DNA of 64,000 nucleotides from Bacillus sp. V3B (GCF_024494465.1 NZ_JAETXM010000002.1:186001-250000), one strand, 5' to 3'. Shown: positions 46,945 through 56,920, counted from the first letter of the stretch. Notes: a model not told the origin generated them from the letters alone. A program made the numbers and translations.

Positions 46945-49362
46945 TTAGTTCGCCACAATATTAACAAGCTTTCCTGGAACGGCAATCACTTTACGAATCG
47001 TTTTTCCATCAATTTGTTCTTTTACTGTATCGTCATCCATCACAATTTGTTCAAGTGCATCTTTATTCGTATTAACTGGCACAATTAGCTTCGCTTTTAC
47101 TTTCCCGTTAATTTGAATGACGATCTCTACACTGTCGTCCATTAATTTACCTTCATCATAGGCAGGCCAAGCTTCATAGGAAATACTTCCGCTATGACCA
47201 AGTTTTTCCCAAAGTTCTTCAGCAATATGCGGACAAATTGGTGCAAGTAATTTCACAAACCCTTCCACATAACTAATAGGTAGAACAGATGCTTTATAAG
47301 CTTCGTTAATAAATACCATAAGTTGTGAGATAGCGGTATTAAATCGTAATCCTTCATAGTCTTCTGTTACTTTTTTAACGGTTTGGTGATAAACCTTTTC
47401 AAGGCTACTTCCTTGTTCATTTTCTTGAATTTTTGCATTCAAAGTACCGTTATCTTCGATAAATAGACGCCAGATTCGATCTAAGAAACGACGTGAACCA
47501 TCAACCCCATTTTCAGACCATGCAATAGAACCATCAAGTGGTCCCATGAACATTTCATATAAACGCAATGTATCCGCACCATGACTTTTCACAATATCAT
47601 CCGGATTCACGACATTACCTTTTGATTTGCTCATTTTTTCATTATTTTCACCAAGAATCATGCCTTGGTTAAATAACTTTTGGAATGGTTCCTTCGTTGG
47701 AACAACCCCGATATCATACAAGAATTTATGCCAGAAACGAGCATATAATAAGTGAAGAACCGCATGCTCTGCTCCACCGATATAAATATCAACTGGAAGC
47801 CATTCTTTTAGTTTTTCAGGGGCGGCCAAGGCTTCACTGTTGTGTGGGTCAATGAAACGAAGGAAATACCAGCAACTTCCACCCCACTGTGGCATTGTAT
47901 TCGTTTCACGACGTCCCTTTTTACCTGTTACAGGGTCAGTTACATTAACCCAATCAGCAATGTTGGCTAAAGGTGATTCACCTGTACCAGAAGGTTTAAT
48001 TTCTGTTGTAACCGGAAGAATTAATGGTAATTCTTCTTCAGGAACAGCTGTCGTCGTACCATCTTCCCAGTGAATAATCGGAATTGGTTCACCCCAATAA
48101 CGTTGACGGCTAAATAACCAGTCACGAAGGCGGTATGTTACTTTTTTCGTACCAATTTCTTTTTCCTCAAGCCATGCAATCATTTGACTGATGGCATCTT
48201 CTTTATTTAAGCCATCTAAAAAGCCGGAGTTCACATGTAATCCATCACCCGTATAAGCTTCTTTTTCTACGTCTCCACCAGCAACTACTTCTTTAATGTC
48301 AAGGTTAAATTTCTTGGCGAACTCATAGTCACGCTCATCATGTGCTGGAACTGCCATAATTGCTCCAGTACCGTAGCTTGCTAATACATAGTCGGCAATC
48401 CAGATCGGCATCTTTTCATCATTTACAGGGTTAATTGCATACGCCCCAGTAAAGACGCCTGTTTTGTCTTTTGCTAGATCTGTTCTTTCTAAATCACTTT
48501 TACTTTTAATTTGATCAATATAATTTTCTACTGCTTCCCTTTGTTCAGGCGCTGTTATTTTTTCCACTAAAGCATGCTCAGGAGCAAGTACAGCATAAGT
48601 TGCACCAAAAAGCGTGTCAGGACGTGTAGTGAAAACAGTAAAGGTTCCCTCATGTCCATTGATGCGAAAATCGACTTCCGCTCCTTCTGAACGACCAATC
48701 CAGTTTCTCTGCATATCTTTAATACTTTCTGGCCAATCTAAATCTTCAAGGTCTTCAAGCAAACGATCGGCATAAGCCGTGATACGTAAATTCCACTGTT
48801 TCATCGGACGACGGACAACGGGATGATCTCCTCGCTCACTTTTTCCATCAATGACTTCTTCATTTGCCAGTACTGTTCCTAGTGCAGGACACCAGTTAAC
48901 AGCTACTTCATCAATATAAGCCAGCCCTTTTTCGTACAGTTTAAGAAAAATCCATTGTGTCCATTTATAATAGTTAGGGTCGGTTGTATTAATTTCACGG
49001 TCCCAATCATACGAAAATCCTAATGCTTTGATTTGACGACGAAAGTTATTAATATTGTGTTCCGTAAATTCAGCAGGGTCATTTCCAGTATCTAAGGCAT
49101 ATTGCTCAGCTGGAAGTCCAAATGCGTCCCAACCCATTGGATGAAGAACATTATATCCTTGCATTCTTTTCAATCTTGAAAGAATATCGGTTGCTGTATA
49201 ACCTTCTGGATGTCCTACATGGAGCCCTGCACCTGAAGGATATGGAAACATATCAAGGGCATAGAATTTACGCTTGCCTTTGTCCTCACTTGTTTTAAAT
49301 GATTTATTTTCTTCCCAATATTTTTGCCATTTTTTTTCAATCTCATGATGATTGAAGCTCAT
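46945..49362 (-). CDS. leuS: Leucyl-tRNA synthetase
   Basis: 805 aa, class I synthetase charging tRNA-Leu. [15 protein letters not shown] holds the HIGH-like HVGH (about residues 49-52); [16 protein letters not shown] is the KMSKS loop (about 578-582). The CP1 editing domain is in the middle ([15 protein letters not shown]). GGAGG lies 8 nt before the ATG. A T-box leader with a CUC specifier precedes it, so it is induced by uncharged tRNA-Leu. Confidence 0.98.
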   Translation of the reverse strand: MSFNHHEIEKKWQKYWEENKSFKTSEDKGKRKFYALDMFPYPSGAGLHVGHPEGYTATDILSRLKRMQGYNVLHPMGWDAFGLPAEQYALDTGNDPAEFTEHNINNFRRQIKALGFSYDWDREINTTDPNYYKWTQWIFLKLYEKGLAYIDEVAVNWCPALGTVLANEEVIDGKSERGDHPVVRRPMKQWNLRITAYADRLLEDLEDLDWPESIKDMQRNWIGRSEGAEVDFRINGHEGTFTVFTTRPDTLFGATYAVLAPEHALVEKITAPEQREAVENYIDQIKSKSDLERTDLAKDKTGVFTGAYAINPVNDEKMPIWIADYVLASYGTGAIMAVPAHDERDYEFAKKFNLDIKEVVAGGDVEKEAYTGDGLHVNSGFLDGLNKEDAISQMIAWLEEKEIGTKKVTYRLRDWLFSRQRYWGEPIPIIHWEDGTTTAVPEEELPLILPVTTEIKPSGTGESPLANIADWVNVTDPVTGKKGRRETNTMPQWGGSCWYFLRFIDPHNSEALAAPEKLKEWLPVDIYIGGAEHAVLHLLYARFWHKFLYDIGVVPTKEPFQKLFNQGMILGENNEKMSKSKGNVVNPDDIVKSHGADTLRLYEMFMGPLDGSIAWSENGVDGSRRFLDRIWRLFIEDNGTLNAKIQENEQGSSLEKVYHQTVKKVTEDYEGLRFNTAISQLMVFINEAYKASVLPISYVEGFVKLLAPICPHIAEELWEKLGHSGSISYEAWPAYDEGKLMDDSVEIVIQINGKVKAKLIVPVNTNKDALEQIVMDDDTVKEQIDGKTIRKVIAVPGKLVNIVAN

Positions 49363-49484
49363 CTCATTTTCCTCCTACATATTTAAATTAGCGTTAGATA
49401 TCAGTCAAACATCCTTTAAAGACATTACTCATAATGAATCTATATAGGTAATGATAAAGTTCTCATATGTCTTATAAAAAAATA

Positions 49485-49690
49485 TAAAAAACCCCTCATC
49501 CCATAATTGGGACGAGAGGATTATGTATCAATCTCCCGCGGTACCACCCACATTAGTGCACAAGTCACTCGCTTCATTTAACACCTTAACGCGGTAAACG
49601 ACAGACCTTACTTAAGTTCACGTCTGCAACTCTAAGGTGAGTTCATGATGATCCCGACTGACTTTCACCGACCGTCAGCTCTCTATAACG
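49485..49690 (-). promoter_or_regulatory. Leucine T-box leader of leuS
   Basis: The T-box core TGGGTGGTACCGCG lies at 49537-49550 on the minus strand. The terminator (CGTCCC / GGGATG with TTTTTTA) is at 49485-49521. The stem I specifier is CUC at 49639-49641 (GAACTCACC), and GAGAGC starts stem I near 49685. No repeat is inserted here, unlike tyrS. Confidence 0.94.
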
Positions 49691-49691
49691 A

Positions 49692-49719
49692 GTTAAACAT
49701 CACTACTAATCCTTGTCAA
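49692..49719 (-). promoter_or_regulatory. Candidate leuS promoter
   Basis: A perfect TTGACA (49714-49719) and TTTAAC (49692-49697) are 16 bp apart on the minus strand, just before stem I. The -10 is weak. Confidence 0.45.
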
Positions 49720-49879
49720 TGTTATTCTAAATATTAAATATATAGTGATATTGTATATAATTTCCCTATAATATGCAACTATCCAATGTCATGCATCAAA
49801 AAAACACATTTATCCATAAAACGAGAATAAATTTTGATTCACAGTACTGATTTCATTCAAATCTGGACTTTATTTATAG

Positions 49880-49988
49880 AGTACATCTGCTTTATTCATA
49901 AATTTAGTAAACATATCCGTATTTTTCAACTCTTTATCCGTTATTTGAGTGAATATATCCGTCATTTTACCCAATATATCCGCGTTTT
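49880..49988. repeat. Cluster of ATATCCG short repeats
   Basis: ATATCCGT/TTATCCGT/ATATCCGC words occur four times, each followed by a T-rich run and spaced about 23-25 bp. Similar words occur at 55019-55070. The rest of the 49720-50010 gap is AT-rich with no gene. Confidence 0.6.
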
Positions 49989-50011
49989 AACATTTTTTAC
50001 TACTTTTCATT

Positions 50012-50050
50012 AAAAATCCTTGGATTCCATACTAGAACCCAAGGATTTTT
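50012..50050 (-). terminator. Terminator of the small gene at 50053
   Basis: AAAAATCCTTGG and CCAAGGATTTTT flank about 15 nt, with T-rich sequence following on the minus strand. Confidence 0.8.
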
Positions 50051-50052
50051 CA

Positions 50053-50223
50053 TTATTGTTCTGGATGAAATTTAGATTTTACAGGCTGTCCACCGCTTTG
50101 TTCATATTTCTTTTTTGCTTCTTTGATAAGATCATGATCTGTGCCGAGTTCCAAATCATTGTTGTTTATACCATTACGTGTTTTCTGTTCTGGGTTTTGC
50201 TGCTTTGATCGTTTTTTCACCAT
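50053..50223 (-). CDS. Small hydrophilic protein, unknown
   Basis: 56 aa, MVKKRSKQQNPEQKTRNG at the start, then LELGTDHDLIKEAKKKYEQ and an end in KFHPEQ. It is very polar, Lys/Gln-rich, without Cys or hydrophobic segments, in the style of small Bacillus spore or stress proteins. I do not recognise the family with certainty. AGGGGGAGAA precedes ATG 50223 closely; GTG 50220 is the alternative start with better spacing. It is on the same strand as ytzC, 8 bp downstream of it, and has its own terminator, so it is a real candidate gene. Confidence 0.65.
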   Translation of the reverse strand: MVKKRSKQQNPEQKTRNGINNNDLELGTDHDLIKEAKKKYEQSGGQPVKSKFHPEQ

Positions 50224-50231
50224 TTCTCCCC

Positions 50232-50495
50232 CTAATGATTAAGAAGTATCATTTGATTTTGTGCTTGCTGCAGTTGCAAACGCATCCGATGTAATTGTTC
50301 TCGTTGCTGACTATTAGCGCTATGTGCAAGCTTTGCTAAATCGTTATAAGCCTCTTCTAATTGTTGCAATGCTTGCGTATAGTTATCATCATTATAATGT
50401 TCTTGGAGGCTACTTTCTTTATACTGATCGTCCGCAAACCTGAGTGCATCTTCACATTGCTGGAACAGCTCATCAATCGATTGTCGAGTTGCCAT
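50232..50495 (-). CDS. ytzC: YtzC, DUF2524 small protein
   Basis: 87 aa, predicted as a helical bundle (MATRQSIDELFQQCEDALRF, then QLEEAYNDLAKLAHSANSQQ). Sequence style and location next to ytqA match YtzC; function unknown. ATG 50495 has AGGAGGGG about 6 nt upstream; the frame starts eight codons earlier, inside the ribosome site. The small gene at 50053-50223 follows 8 bp downstream, so the two may form an operon. Confidence 0.88.
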   Translation of the reverse strand: MATRQSIDELFQQCEDALRFADDQYKESSLQEHYNDDNYTQALQQLEEAYNDLAKLAHSANSQQREQLHRMRLQLQQAQNQMILLNH

Positions 50496-50693
50496 AGAAC
50501 CCCTCCTAAACAAAATCATTTCAAGGCAAAACTCTATCTATTCATAAGAGCTTTACGTACCTATTTTGCTCCATTCTTCTTTTTCTACGCGCACAAAAAG
50601 GCTTCCAGTTCTATGCAGCCTCATTTTAGTAATTGGAAACAAGCGTACTTCGTGATAAAATAATTAAATTCGAATTTAAAGGAGGTCTCTGAT

Positions 50694-51650
50694 TTGAATC
50701 AGAATAACCCTTTTCCATATGCAAGCGATCAAAAACGTTATCATACATGGAATTACCATTTGCGAAATAAATTTGGCCATAAAGTATTTAAAGTTGCCTT
50801 AGACGGCGGATTTGATTGTCCGAATCGTGACGGTACGGTCGCACATGGTGGCTGTACCTTTTGTAGTGCTGCTGGTTCGGGAGACTTTGCTGGAAACCGT
50901 GCGGATGATCTTATCAAACAGTTTGATGAGATCAAAGAGAAAATGCATTCAAAGTGGAAAGATGGGAAGTATATGGCCTACTTTCAAGCATTCACAAATA
51001 CTCACGCACCGGTTGATGTTTTAAGAGAAAAATACGAAGCTGTTTTAAACGAAGAAGGTGTGATCGGTCTATCGATTGCAACAAGACCTGACTGCCTTCC
51101 AGATGATGTAGTGGAATATTTAGCAGAACTTCATGAACGAACTTATCTTTGGGTGGAGCTTGGACTACAGACCGTTCATGAAAGCACAGCCAATTTAATT
51201 AACAGAGCTCATGATTTCCCATCTTATGTAGAAGGTGTGGAAAAATTGAGAAAGCATGGGATTCGAGTTTGTTCTCATATTATTAACGGCCTGCCCCTTG
51301 AATCGCCTGAAATGATGATGGAAACAGCTCGTGAAGTGTCCAAGCTTGATGTACAAGGCATCAAAATTCATCTCCTTCATTTATTAAAAGGAACACCCAT
51401 GGTCAAGCAATATGAAAAAGGAATGCTTAAATTTTTATCCTTTGATGATTATGTAAACTTAGTTTGTGACCAATTAGAAATATTACCACCTGAAATGATT
51501 GTTCACCGTATTACAGGTGATGGACCAATTGATTTAATGATTGGACCGATGTGGAGTGTTCATAAATGGGAGGTTCTCAATGCCATTGATGACGAGCTCT
51601 TACGTCGTAACAGCTGGCAGGGAAAATACTGGAGTGCAGTAAAAGCATGA
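50694..51650 (+). CDS. ytqA: YtqA, radical SAM protein (TIGR01212 type)
   Basis: 318 aa. CPNRDGTVAHGGCTFCSAAG places the radical-SAM cysteines at the start, in the spacing of the YhcC/YtqA family. KYMAYFQAFTNTHAP and ATRPDCLPDD follow. Such proteins hold a 4Fe-4S cluster and cleave SAM. The exact substrate was not settled to my knowledge, though a tRNA-modification role with the ytqB product is attractive. TTG 50694 has AAGGAGG 8 nt upstream. Its last codons overlap ytqB (ATGA). Confidence 0.93.
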   Translation: MNQNNPFPYASDQKRYHTWNYHLRNKFGHKVFKVALDGGFDCPNRDGTVAHGGCTFCSAAGSGDFAGNRADDLIKQFDEIKEKMHSKWKDGKYMAYFQAFTNTHAPVDVLREKYEAVLNEEGVIGLSIATRPDCLPDDVVEYLAELHERTYLWVELGLQTVHESTANLINRAHDFPSYVEGVEKLRKHGIRVCSHIINGLPLESPEMMMETAREVSKLDVQGIKIHLLHLLKGTPMVKQYEKGMLKFLSFDDYVNLVCDQLEILPPEMIVHRITGDGPIDLMIGPMWSVHKWEVLNAIDDELLRRNSWQGKYWSAVKA

Positions 51651-52222
51651 AGTTAAAAAAAGTTCTACCTTTTGCAAAAAAACTTTTAGAAACAGCTATT
51701 ACCTCCGGAGATGTCGTGGTAGACGCTACATTGGGAAATGGACATGATTCAGTATTTCTTGCAAATCTAGTCGGTGAACATGGACATGTATTCAGCTTTG
51801 ATATACAAGAAAAGTCTCTTATCAACAGTCACCGTCACCTAGAAGAGTCACAATTAATAAACCGCGTAACACTACTCAAAAAGGGACATGAACATCTAAG
51901 TGAATGCATTCCTTCTTCACATCACGGAAAAATAACAGCCGCTATCTTTAATCTTGGTTATTTGCCAGGTGGAGATAAATCAATCGTTACCAAGCCTGCA
52001 ACGACGATTTCAGCCGTTAAACAACTTCTTTCTATTATGGCTCCTGAAGGAATCATTGTCATTGTCATCTACCATGGTCATGTAGGAGGAGTAGGTGAGC
52101 GGGACAGTCTTTTGCAATATGTAAAAACGATTGATCAAAAGAAAGCAGATGTGTTGCGATATGATTTTATCAACCAAGTCAATTCTCCCCCTTTTATTAT
52201 CGCTATTGAAAAAAAGGATTAG
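51647..52222 (+). CDS. ytqB: YtqB, SAM-dependent rRNA/tRNA methyltransferase family
   Basis: 191 aa. The SAM motif VVDATLGNGHDSVFLA (about residues 24-39), FSFDIQE and IFNLGYLPGGDKSI are typical of YtqB. B. subtilis YtqB has been described as a tRNA methyltransferase acting on the wobble mnm5s2U pathway together with a radical-SAM partner, so the coupled ytqA-ytqB pair makes sense; I state this from memory. It overlaps ytqA by 4 bp and ends in a hairpin shared with ytpB. Confidence 0.9.
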   Translation: MKLKKVLPFAKKLLETAITSGDVVVDATLGNGHDSVFLANLVGEHGHVFSFDIQEKSLINSHRHLEESQLINRVTLLKKGHEHLSECIPSSHHGKITAAIFNLGYLPGGDKSIVTKPATTISAVKQLLSIMAPEGIIVIVIYHGHVGGVGERDSLLQYVKTIDQKKADVLRYDFINQVNSPPFIIAIEKKD

Positions 52223-52249
52223 CCAATATAACGAGCTAATCCTTTTTTT
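52211..52249. terminator. Bidirectional terminator inside two convergent gene ends
   Basis: AAAAAGGATTAGC and GCTAATCCTTTTT flank 11 nt. The left arm encodes the end of ytqB, the right arm the end of ytpB; the two stops overlap at TTAG. Confidence 0.85.
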
Positions 52250-53334
52250 ACACTCTTTATACTTCTACCACTAGCACCCTTTTGGAATCTCCTATACACA
52301 ATGGCATTGATAAAGAAAAAGAAACAGCTAGGCCCACCTACTTTTATCATATCTGTTGCCAACCTACGCACATTTTTTTGTTTTCTTACTTTTTCATCTG
52401 ATAAATATAGCGCAAGCAACCCTCGATTAATCAATTGATGAAATCGTTTGTATGGAAGCTTTTCAGTATGACGATCCGCTTCTTTTATAAAATGATTTAA
52501 ACGTGAAAATAGCTGTTCTTCGTTTTTATAATAAAAACAAAAATTCAAATCTCCACCTGCTAGATCCTCTTCCTGATCAATTAAATAGTCTAATAAAATA
52601 TGCAAACCTTGAATATAAGGGAAATATCCATTTCGTATTTGCCGGACATGGTGCTTTTCAAAATCGGAATTAAATGCGTAAGAAACAAGACAAAAAATAC
52701 CTAGAGTAGAACCCGAACATGCCGAAAACTCATACCACTCCATCTTAGGGATGTTTTTTTGATGATCATGAAACCAGCTTTGTAAGCGCGGTACACGATC
52801 AGCTGGAATTACATGCTTATGTACTTGCAAGTCGCAATAATACTGACACAGTTCAAGTAAGTATTCTTTAATAGAATCATAATGACTGCAACCTGCTAGT
52901 ACTTCACGACATGTAGCGACTAGATCGAACAAGTAATTTCCATCATCACATTCATCGCGAAAACGGTAGTAATCGCCATTTACCCTTCCAGCTGTAATAG
53001 CATCTTTCATCGCTTCATGAAGGGCAGCAAAATCAGCTGGGTCTAGAGATGTACTTCGATCACAAAGATTATCTAAATAATCACTAATGGTTTGGTAGGC
53101 AACAATAAAACGAATGGCCTTATGGTAATAGCTTTTTGCCATAAGTGCCATGATAGAACCACCTTCACAATGAAATGTTTTATGTTCAATACTTGCTAGT
53201 GCTTGTTTACGCAGTTCTGGATCAGGAATATTCTCTGCTCGCTCCTTCCAATAAGAAAGCTCTTGATGAGCACAAGGAAATATTTTACGATATGATTGAG
53301 ACATTAAGATAATTGGTATAGTAGGAACGGACAT
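52219..53334 (-). CDS. ytpB: YtpB, tetraprenyl-beta-curcumene synthase (DUF2600)
   Basis: 371 aa. The Asp-rich element DYLDNLCDRS (about residues 85-94) is the metal-diphosphate motif of this unusual terpene synthase family. B. subtilis YtpB converts C35 heptaprenyl diphosphate to tetraprenyl-beta-curcumene, a precursor of C35 terpenes (sesquarterpenes) linked to spores. No squalene-cyclase partner lies in this window. GAGG lies 9 nt upstream. It shares a terminator and overlapping stop with ytqB. Confidence 0.93.
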   Translation of the reverse strand: MSVPTIPIILMSQSYRKIFPCAHQELSYWKERAENIPDPELRKQALASIEHKTFHCEGGSIMALMAKSYYHKAIRFIVAYQTISDYLDNLCDRSTSLDPADFAALHEAMKDAITAGRVNGDYYRFRDECDDGNYLFDLVATCREVLAGCSHYDSIKEYLLELCQYYCDLQVHKHVIPADRVPRLQSWFHDHQKNIPKMEWYEFSACSGSTLGIFCLVSYAFNSDFEKHHVRQIRNGYFPYIQGLHILLDYLIDQEEDLAGGDLNFCFYYKNEEQLFSRLNHFIKEADRHTEKLPYKRFHQLINRGLLALYLSDEKVRKQKNVRRLATDMIKVGGPSCFFFFINAIVYRRFQKGASGRSIKSVKKGLARYIG

Positions 53335-53348
53335 AATAAAAACCTCAC

Positions 53349-54152
53349 TTATACGATATAGCCAATTGATTTTAGCTGACTGTTAAAGAAATCCTTCGCA
53401 TACTCGAAAACTTCCTCACGTTCCGGCTCGTTAAAAATTTCATGATAACATTTAGGCCATTCTTTAAACCTTTTTTCTGATAATGGAACAATATTGAACC
53501 ATTTGTTGACGATTTGTTTGTTCACAACTTGATCATCCCCCCCTTGCATAACAAGAAAAGGGATATCCTGCATTGTATCAATTTCTTCAAAAGCCATCTT
53601 CATAGCAAGATGTAACTCGCGATACCATCTAACGGATACTTTTGTTATATATAAAGTGTCATTTTTATCGGCATCCCTTACTTCTTCGTTTCGAGTTGCC
53701 ATTTCAACAGTAAGACCACTACTTAATCTCAAGCTTGGCATGATCATATTTAAACCATAAGAAAGTAAATGGACTAATTTGGACGGTTTGTAGATCAAAC
53801 CTAGACACGGAGAGGATAAAATGACACCTGCTAAATTCATTTTTTCTTGTTGCAACAAACGAACAGAAATTAATCCTCCCAAACTATGTCCCATAAGGAA
53901 CACAGGTAAATCAAATTGATACGCAGCCTGTATCCAATCTTTTACTTCAAAAATATATTCATCAAAAGAATCGATATGGCCTCTTCTCGCTCTAGTTGTC
54001 ATCCCCTGACCAGGAAGATCACCCATGATAACGTGAAAGCCGGACAAACGCCACATTTCAATTAACCACCCATAGCGGCGATGATGCTCCATAGCACCAT
54101 GTACAATCACCACAACTGCTTTTGCTTCCCCTTCCGCTTCCCATTTCCACAT
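53349..54152 (-). CDS. ytpA: YtpA, alpha/beta-hydrolase lysophospholipase
   Basis: 267 aa. The nucleophile elbow GHSLGGL (Ser about residue 95), VHGAMEHHRRYGW oxyanion region and late CYHEIFNEPE (catalytic His) mark a monoglyceride-lipase/lysophospholipase. B. subtilis YtpA is needed to make the phospholipid antibiotic bacilysocin. AGGAGG lies 7 nt before the ATG. Two genes (ytpA, ytpB) on the same strand are 14 bp apart, so they form an operon. Confidence 0.93.
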   Translation of the reverse strand: MWKWEAEGEAKAVVVIVHGAMEHHRRYGWLIEMWRLSGFHVIMGDLPGQGMTTRARRGHIDSFDEYIFEVKDWIQAAYQFDLPVFLMGHSLGGLISVRLLQQEKMNLAGVILSSPCLGLIYKPSKLVHLLSYGLNMIMPSLRLSSGLTVEMATRNEEVRDADKNDTLYITKVSVRWYRELHLAMKMAFEEIDTMQDIPFLVMQGGDDQVVNKQIVNKWFNIVPLSEKRFKEWPKCYHEIFNEPEREEVFEYAKDFFNSQLKSIGYIV

Positions 54153-54176
54153 TGTACATCCTCCTATAAGATATGC

Positions 54177-54293
54177 ATAAGCGCCTTGGTCAGGGCGACA
54201 AGCATAAGACGAGCCGTCCCCGTCCCATTGTTCTTTAACCTTCTTGACCGCTTGGCTAGAAATAAGAGCCCCTAGGCGCTGAAACTAGACAAT
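54177..54293 (+). repeat. Family A repeat, full copy
   Basis: Starts CATAAGCGCCTTGGTCAGG and ends AGGCGCTGAAACTAGACAAT. The inner core (GACAAGCATAAGACGAGCC, then TTGTTCTTTAACC and CTTGACCG) matches the copy at 41373-41552. It lies in the 326-bp ytpA-ytoA gap; the rest is AT-rich with nothing recognised. Confidence 0.85.
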
Positions 54294-54478
54294 TATCTAT
54301 ACTCAATAAGTTATGTTATTTTACCTTTTAACATAATAAATACATCTTACTTTTCTATTATGACGTAAAAACAAAACCTTTGACAAATCTATAGACTTAT
54401 TAGATACAATTAGTAAAATAGATAAAATATGACTAAATAGAATAAACTATTATGATCTTAATTAAAGGAGAGTTTAAA

Positions 54479-55012
54479 ATGATCTATCCTTACATGGGTA
54501 AAAATCCAAAAATTTCTGATTCTGCTTTCATTGCTGATTTCGTTACCATCACAGGTGATGTCGAAATAGGTGACCTATCAAACATCTGGTTTAACACCGT
54601 AATCCGAGGAGATGTCGCTCCTACCATTATTGGAAAAAAAGTAAACGTTCAAGACAATTCCGTCCTGCACCAAAGTCCCAATAATCCTCTTATCATTGAA
54701 GATGAGGCAACGATTGGTCATCAAGTAATTCTCCACAGCTGTATTATTCGAAAAAAAGCTCTAATTGGAATGGGCTCTATTATCCTCGATAATGCTGAAA
54801 TTGGCGAAGGAGCTTTTATTGGAGCTGGAAGTCTCGTCTCACAAGGAACTAAAATTCCACCAGGTACCCTTGCTTTTGGCAGACCTGCAAAAGTTGTCCG
54901 AGAATTAAAGTCAGAAGATATAGCTGATATGGAACGCATTGCAAGACAATACGTTGAAAAAGGCATGTATTATAAATCCTTACAGGACAAACAAGAGAAT
55001 CACAATAAATAG
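54479..55012 (+). CDS. ytoA: YtoA, gamma-class carbonic anhydrase-like protein
   Basis: 177 aa left-handed beta-helix: hexapeptide repeats (VTITGDVEIGDLSNIWFNTVIRGD), and VNVQDNSVLHQS, IGHQVILHSC with His residues of the metal site. RGD-x-x-P-T-I and the HxxxxH spacing fit gamma carbonic anhydrases; activity not certain. ATG 54479 has AAAGGAG 8 nt upstream; the frame begins nine codons earlier. B. subtilis has ytoA here. Confidence 0.92.
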   Translation: MIYPYMGKNPKISDSAFIADFVTITGDVEIGDLSNIWFNTVIRGDVAPTIIGKKVNVQDNSVLHQSPNNPLIIEDEATIGHQVILHSCIIRKKALIGMGSIILDNAEIGEGAFIGAGSLVSQGTKIPPGTLAFGRPAKVVRELKSEDIADMERIARQYVEKGMYYKSLQDKQENHNK

Positions 55013-55018
55013 TATCCT

Positions 55019-55070
55019 TCATATTTCCATTTATATCCGCATAAGATTTCCATTTATATCCGCATAAGTA
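55019..55070. repeat. Tandem TTTCCATTTATATCCGCATAAG repeat
   Basis: A unit of about 25 bp occurs twice in direct order just past ytoA. The ATATCCGC word also occurs in the cluster at 49880-49988. Confidence 0.75.
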
Positions 55071-55086
55071 TTGTTTGAATATAACA

Positions 55087-55121
55087 AAACGGGAGATACA
55101 TATCATCTGTAACTCCCGTTC
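55087..55121 (-). terminator. Terminator after metK
   Basis: ACGGGAG-A-TACA and TGTA-A-CTCCCGT enclose 7 nt; TTTTGTTAT follows on the minus strand. Confidence 0.8.
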
Positions 55122-55147
55122 ATAATCCTATTTATTTTATATAACTA

Positions 55148-56347
55148 CTATTGGTTTAATGCTTGTTCACGTAATAGCTCTGCTTTATCTGTACGCTCCC
55201 ATGGAAGATCAATATCCGTACGACCAAAATGACCATACGCTGCCGTTTGTCTGTAAATAGGGCGACGAAGATCAAGCATCTTAATGATGCCAGCAGGACG
55301 AAGATCAAAGTTTTGGCTAACGATATCTACCAATACCTCTTCTTCTACCTTTCCTGTACCAAACGTATCAATCGCAATGGAAACAGGACGTGCCACTCCA
55401 ATTGCGTAAGCAAGTTGAACTTCTACTTTATCCGCTAATCCCGATGCAACGATATTTTTGGCTACATAACGAGCCGCATATGCAGCAGAACGGTCCACTT
55501 TTGTTGGATCCTTCCCAGAGAAAGCACCCCCACCATGACGCGCATAACCACCGTAAGTATCAACGATAATTTTCCGTCCTGTTAAACCGGCATCTCCTTG
55601 TGGCCCACCAATAACAAAGCGTCCTGTTGGATTAATAAAGTATTTAGTATCGTTATCAATTAGTTCTTTTGGTACAACAGGTGAAATGACAAATTCCTTC
55701 AAATCACGCTGAATTTGCTCAAGACTAACTTCAGGGTCATGCTGAGTAGAGATAACAATCGTATCAATTCGAACTGGTTTATCGTTTTCACCATATTCAA
55801 CCGTTACTTGTGTTTTTCCATCGGGGCGAAGATAAGTAAGAATTTCCTCTTGACGAACTTGCGCTAAACGACGAGAGATCTTATGGGATAATGAAATTGG
55901 TAAAGGCATAAGCTCTTTTGTTTCGTTACAAGCAAATCCAAACATGAGACCTTGGTCCCCTGCTCCAATTGCTTCAATTTCTTCTTCTGTCATATTACCT
56001 TCACGGGCTTCTAACGCTTTGTCAACCCCCATAGCAATATCTGCAGATTGTTCATCAATTGAAGTTAATACAGCACATGTTTCAGAATCAAATCCGTATT
56101 TGGCTCTTGTATAGCCAATTTCCTTAATCGTTTTACGAACAATTTTAGGAATATCAACATAAGTAGATGTAGTAATTTCACCCGCAACTAACACAAAACC
56201 AGTATTAACAGATGTTTCAGCAGCTACACGAGCATTGGGATCCTGTACGATAATGGCGTCTAAAATAGCATCAGAGATTTGATCGCAGATTTTATCTGGA
56301 TGCCCCTCAGTAACTGACTCTGAGGTAAACAAGCGACGTTTTGACAA
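55148..56347 (-). CDS. metK: S-adenosylmethionine synthetase
   Basis: 399 aa. Signature segments: [19 protein letters not shown] (residues about 8-26), [12 protein letters not shown] and [22 protein letters not shown]. Makes SAM from methionine and ATP in the cytoplasm. TTG start 56347 with AAGGAGG 8 nt upstream. An S-box riboswitch precedes the gene, so SAM represses it. In B. subtilis asnB and ytnA lie next to metK on this side; they are absent here. Confidence 0.98.
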   Translation of the reverse strand: MSKRRLFTSESVTEGHPDKICDQISDAILDAIIVQDPNARVAAETSVNTGFVLVAGEITTSTYVDIPKIVRKTIKEIGYTRAKYGFDSETCAVLTSIDEQSADIAMGVDKALEAREGNMTEEEIEAIGAGDQGLMFGFACNETKELMPLPISLSHKISRRLAQVRQEEILTYLRPDGKTQVTVEYGENDKPVRIDTIVISTQHDPEVSLEQIQRDLKEFVISPVVPKELIDNDTKYFINPTGRFVIGGPQGDAGLTGRKIIVDTYGGYARHGGGAFSGKDPTKVDRSAAYAARYVAKNIVASGLADKVEVQLAYAIGVARPVSIAIDTFGTGKVEEEVLVDIVSQNFDLRPAGIIKMLDLRRPIYRQTAAYGHFGRTDIDLPWERTDKAELLREQALNQ

Positions 56348-56550
56348 TCTGATTTCCTCCTTTTATATAAAGATGAGGTACTCGAAAACCGTTCGAATCC
56401 CCTATTGATACGGAACTCATTCCCTAAGTAGTATGGAAAAAATAAGGAGTTTCTATCCAACTATATCGGACTACAACTTTTAAAGAACTAGCTATAAAAA
56501 CCCTTATTCGTCTGTCAATACATTAAAAGTCGATGATCCAATTGCAAAAT

Positions 56551-56726
56551 AAAAAACCTTCCCAATAAGTGAAAAGGTTGAAAGCAAAAAGATTCGCGCC
56601 TTTCACTCTTATCGTTCAAGGACTATATCCTTGCCTCAGGTTAGCACCTTTGCTTCAATAAGTTTCTTAAAGCAGGTTGCTGGGTTTCATAGGGTCTGTC
56701 CCTCCACCAGCTCAGGATAAGAGAGT
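56551..56726 (-). promoter_or_regulatory. S-box (SAM-I) riboswitch of metK
   Basis: On the minus strand the aptamer (56605-56726) begins CTCTTATCCTGAGCTGGTGG, contains AGGGACAGACCCTATGAAAC and CCAGCAACC, and closes with GATAAGAG. A terminator follows at 56551-56580 (AACCTTTTC / GGGAAGGTT and T run). SAM binding favours termination. Confidence 0.96.
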
Positions 56727-56742
56727 ATCCGTTCAAAGTAAA

Positions 56743-56772
56743 ATCATAACGTACGTGTGCAAAGCATGTCAA
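56743..56772 (-). promoter_or_regulatory. metK promoter
   Basis: On the minus strand a perfect TTGACA (56767-56772) and TATGAT (56743-56748) are 18 bp apart. Start point near 56736, about 10 nt before the riboswitch. Confidence 0.75.
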
Positions 56773-56920
56773 TTACTTTTATCATTTTATTTGTCTACTA
56801 AATGAATGTCTTTAACCTCCCTCCATTATTTATTGTTTTTTATATAGAAACTAGGCTATTTTTTCAATTCTCAAGAAAAGACTAAAAACTTTTAGTATTA
56901 GTATAGACTATTAAAATGAA

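Noticed and set aside
53349-54152. Antibiotic gene cluster around ytpA/ytpB
   Set aside because: Although linked to bacilysocin and C35 terpenes, these are single core genes of Bacillus with no further biosynthetic genes nearby.
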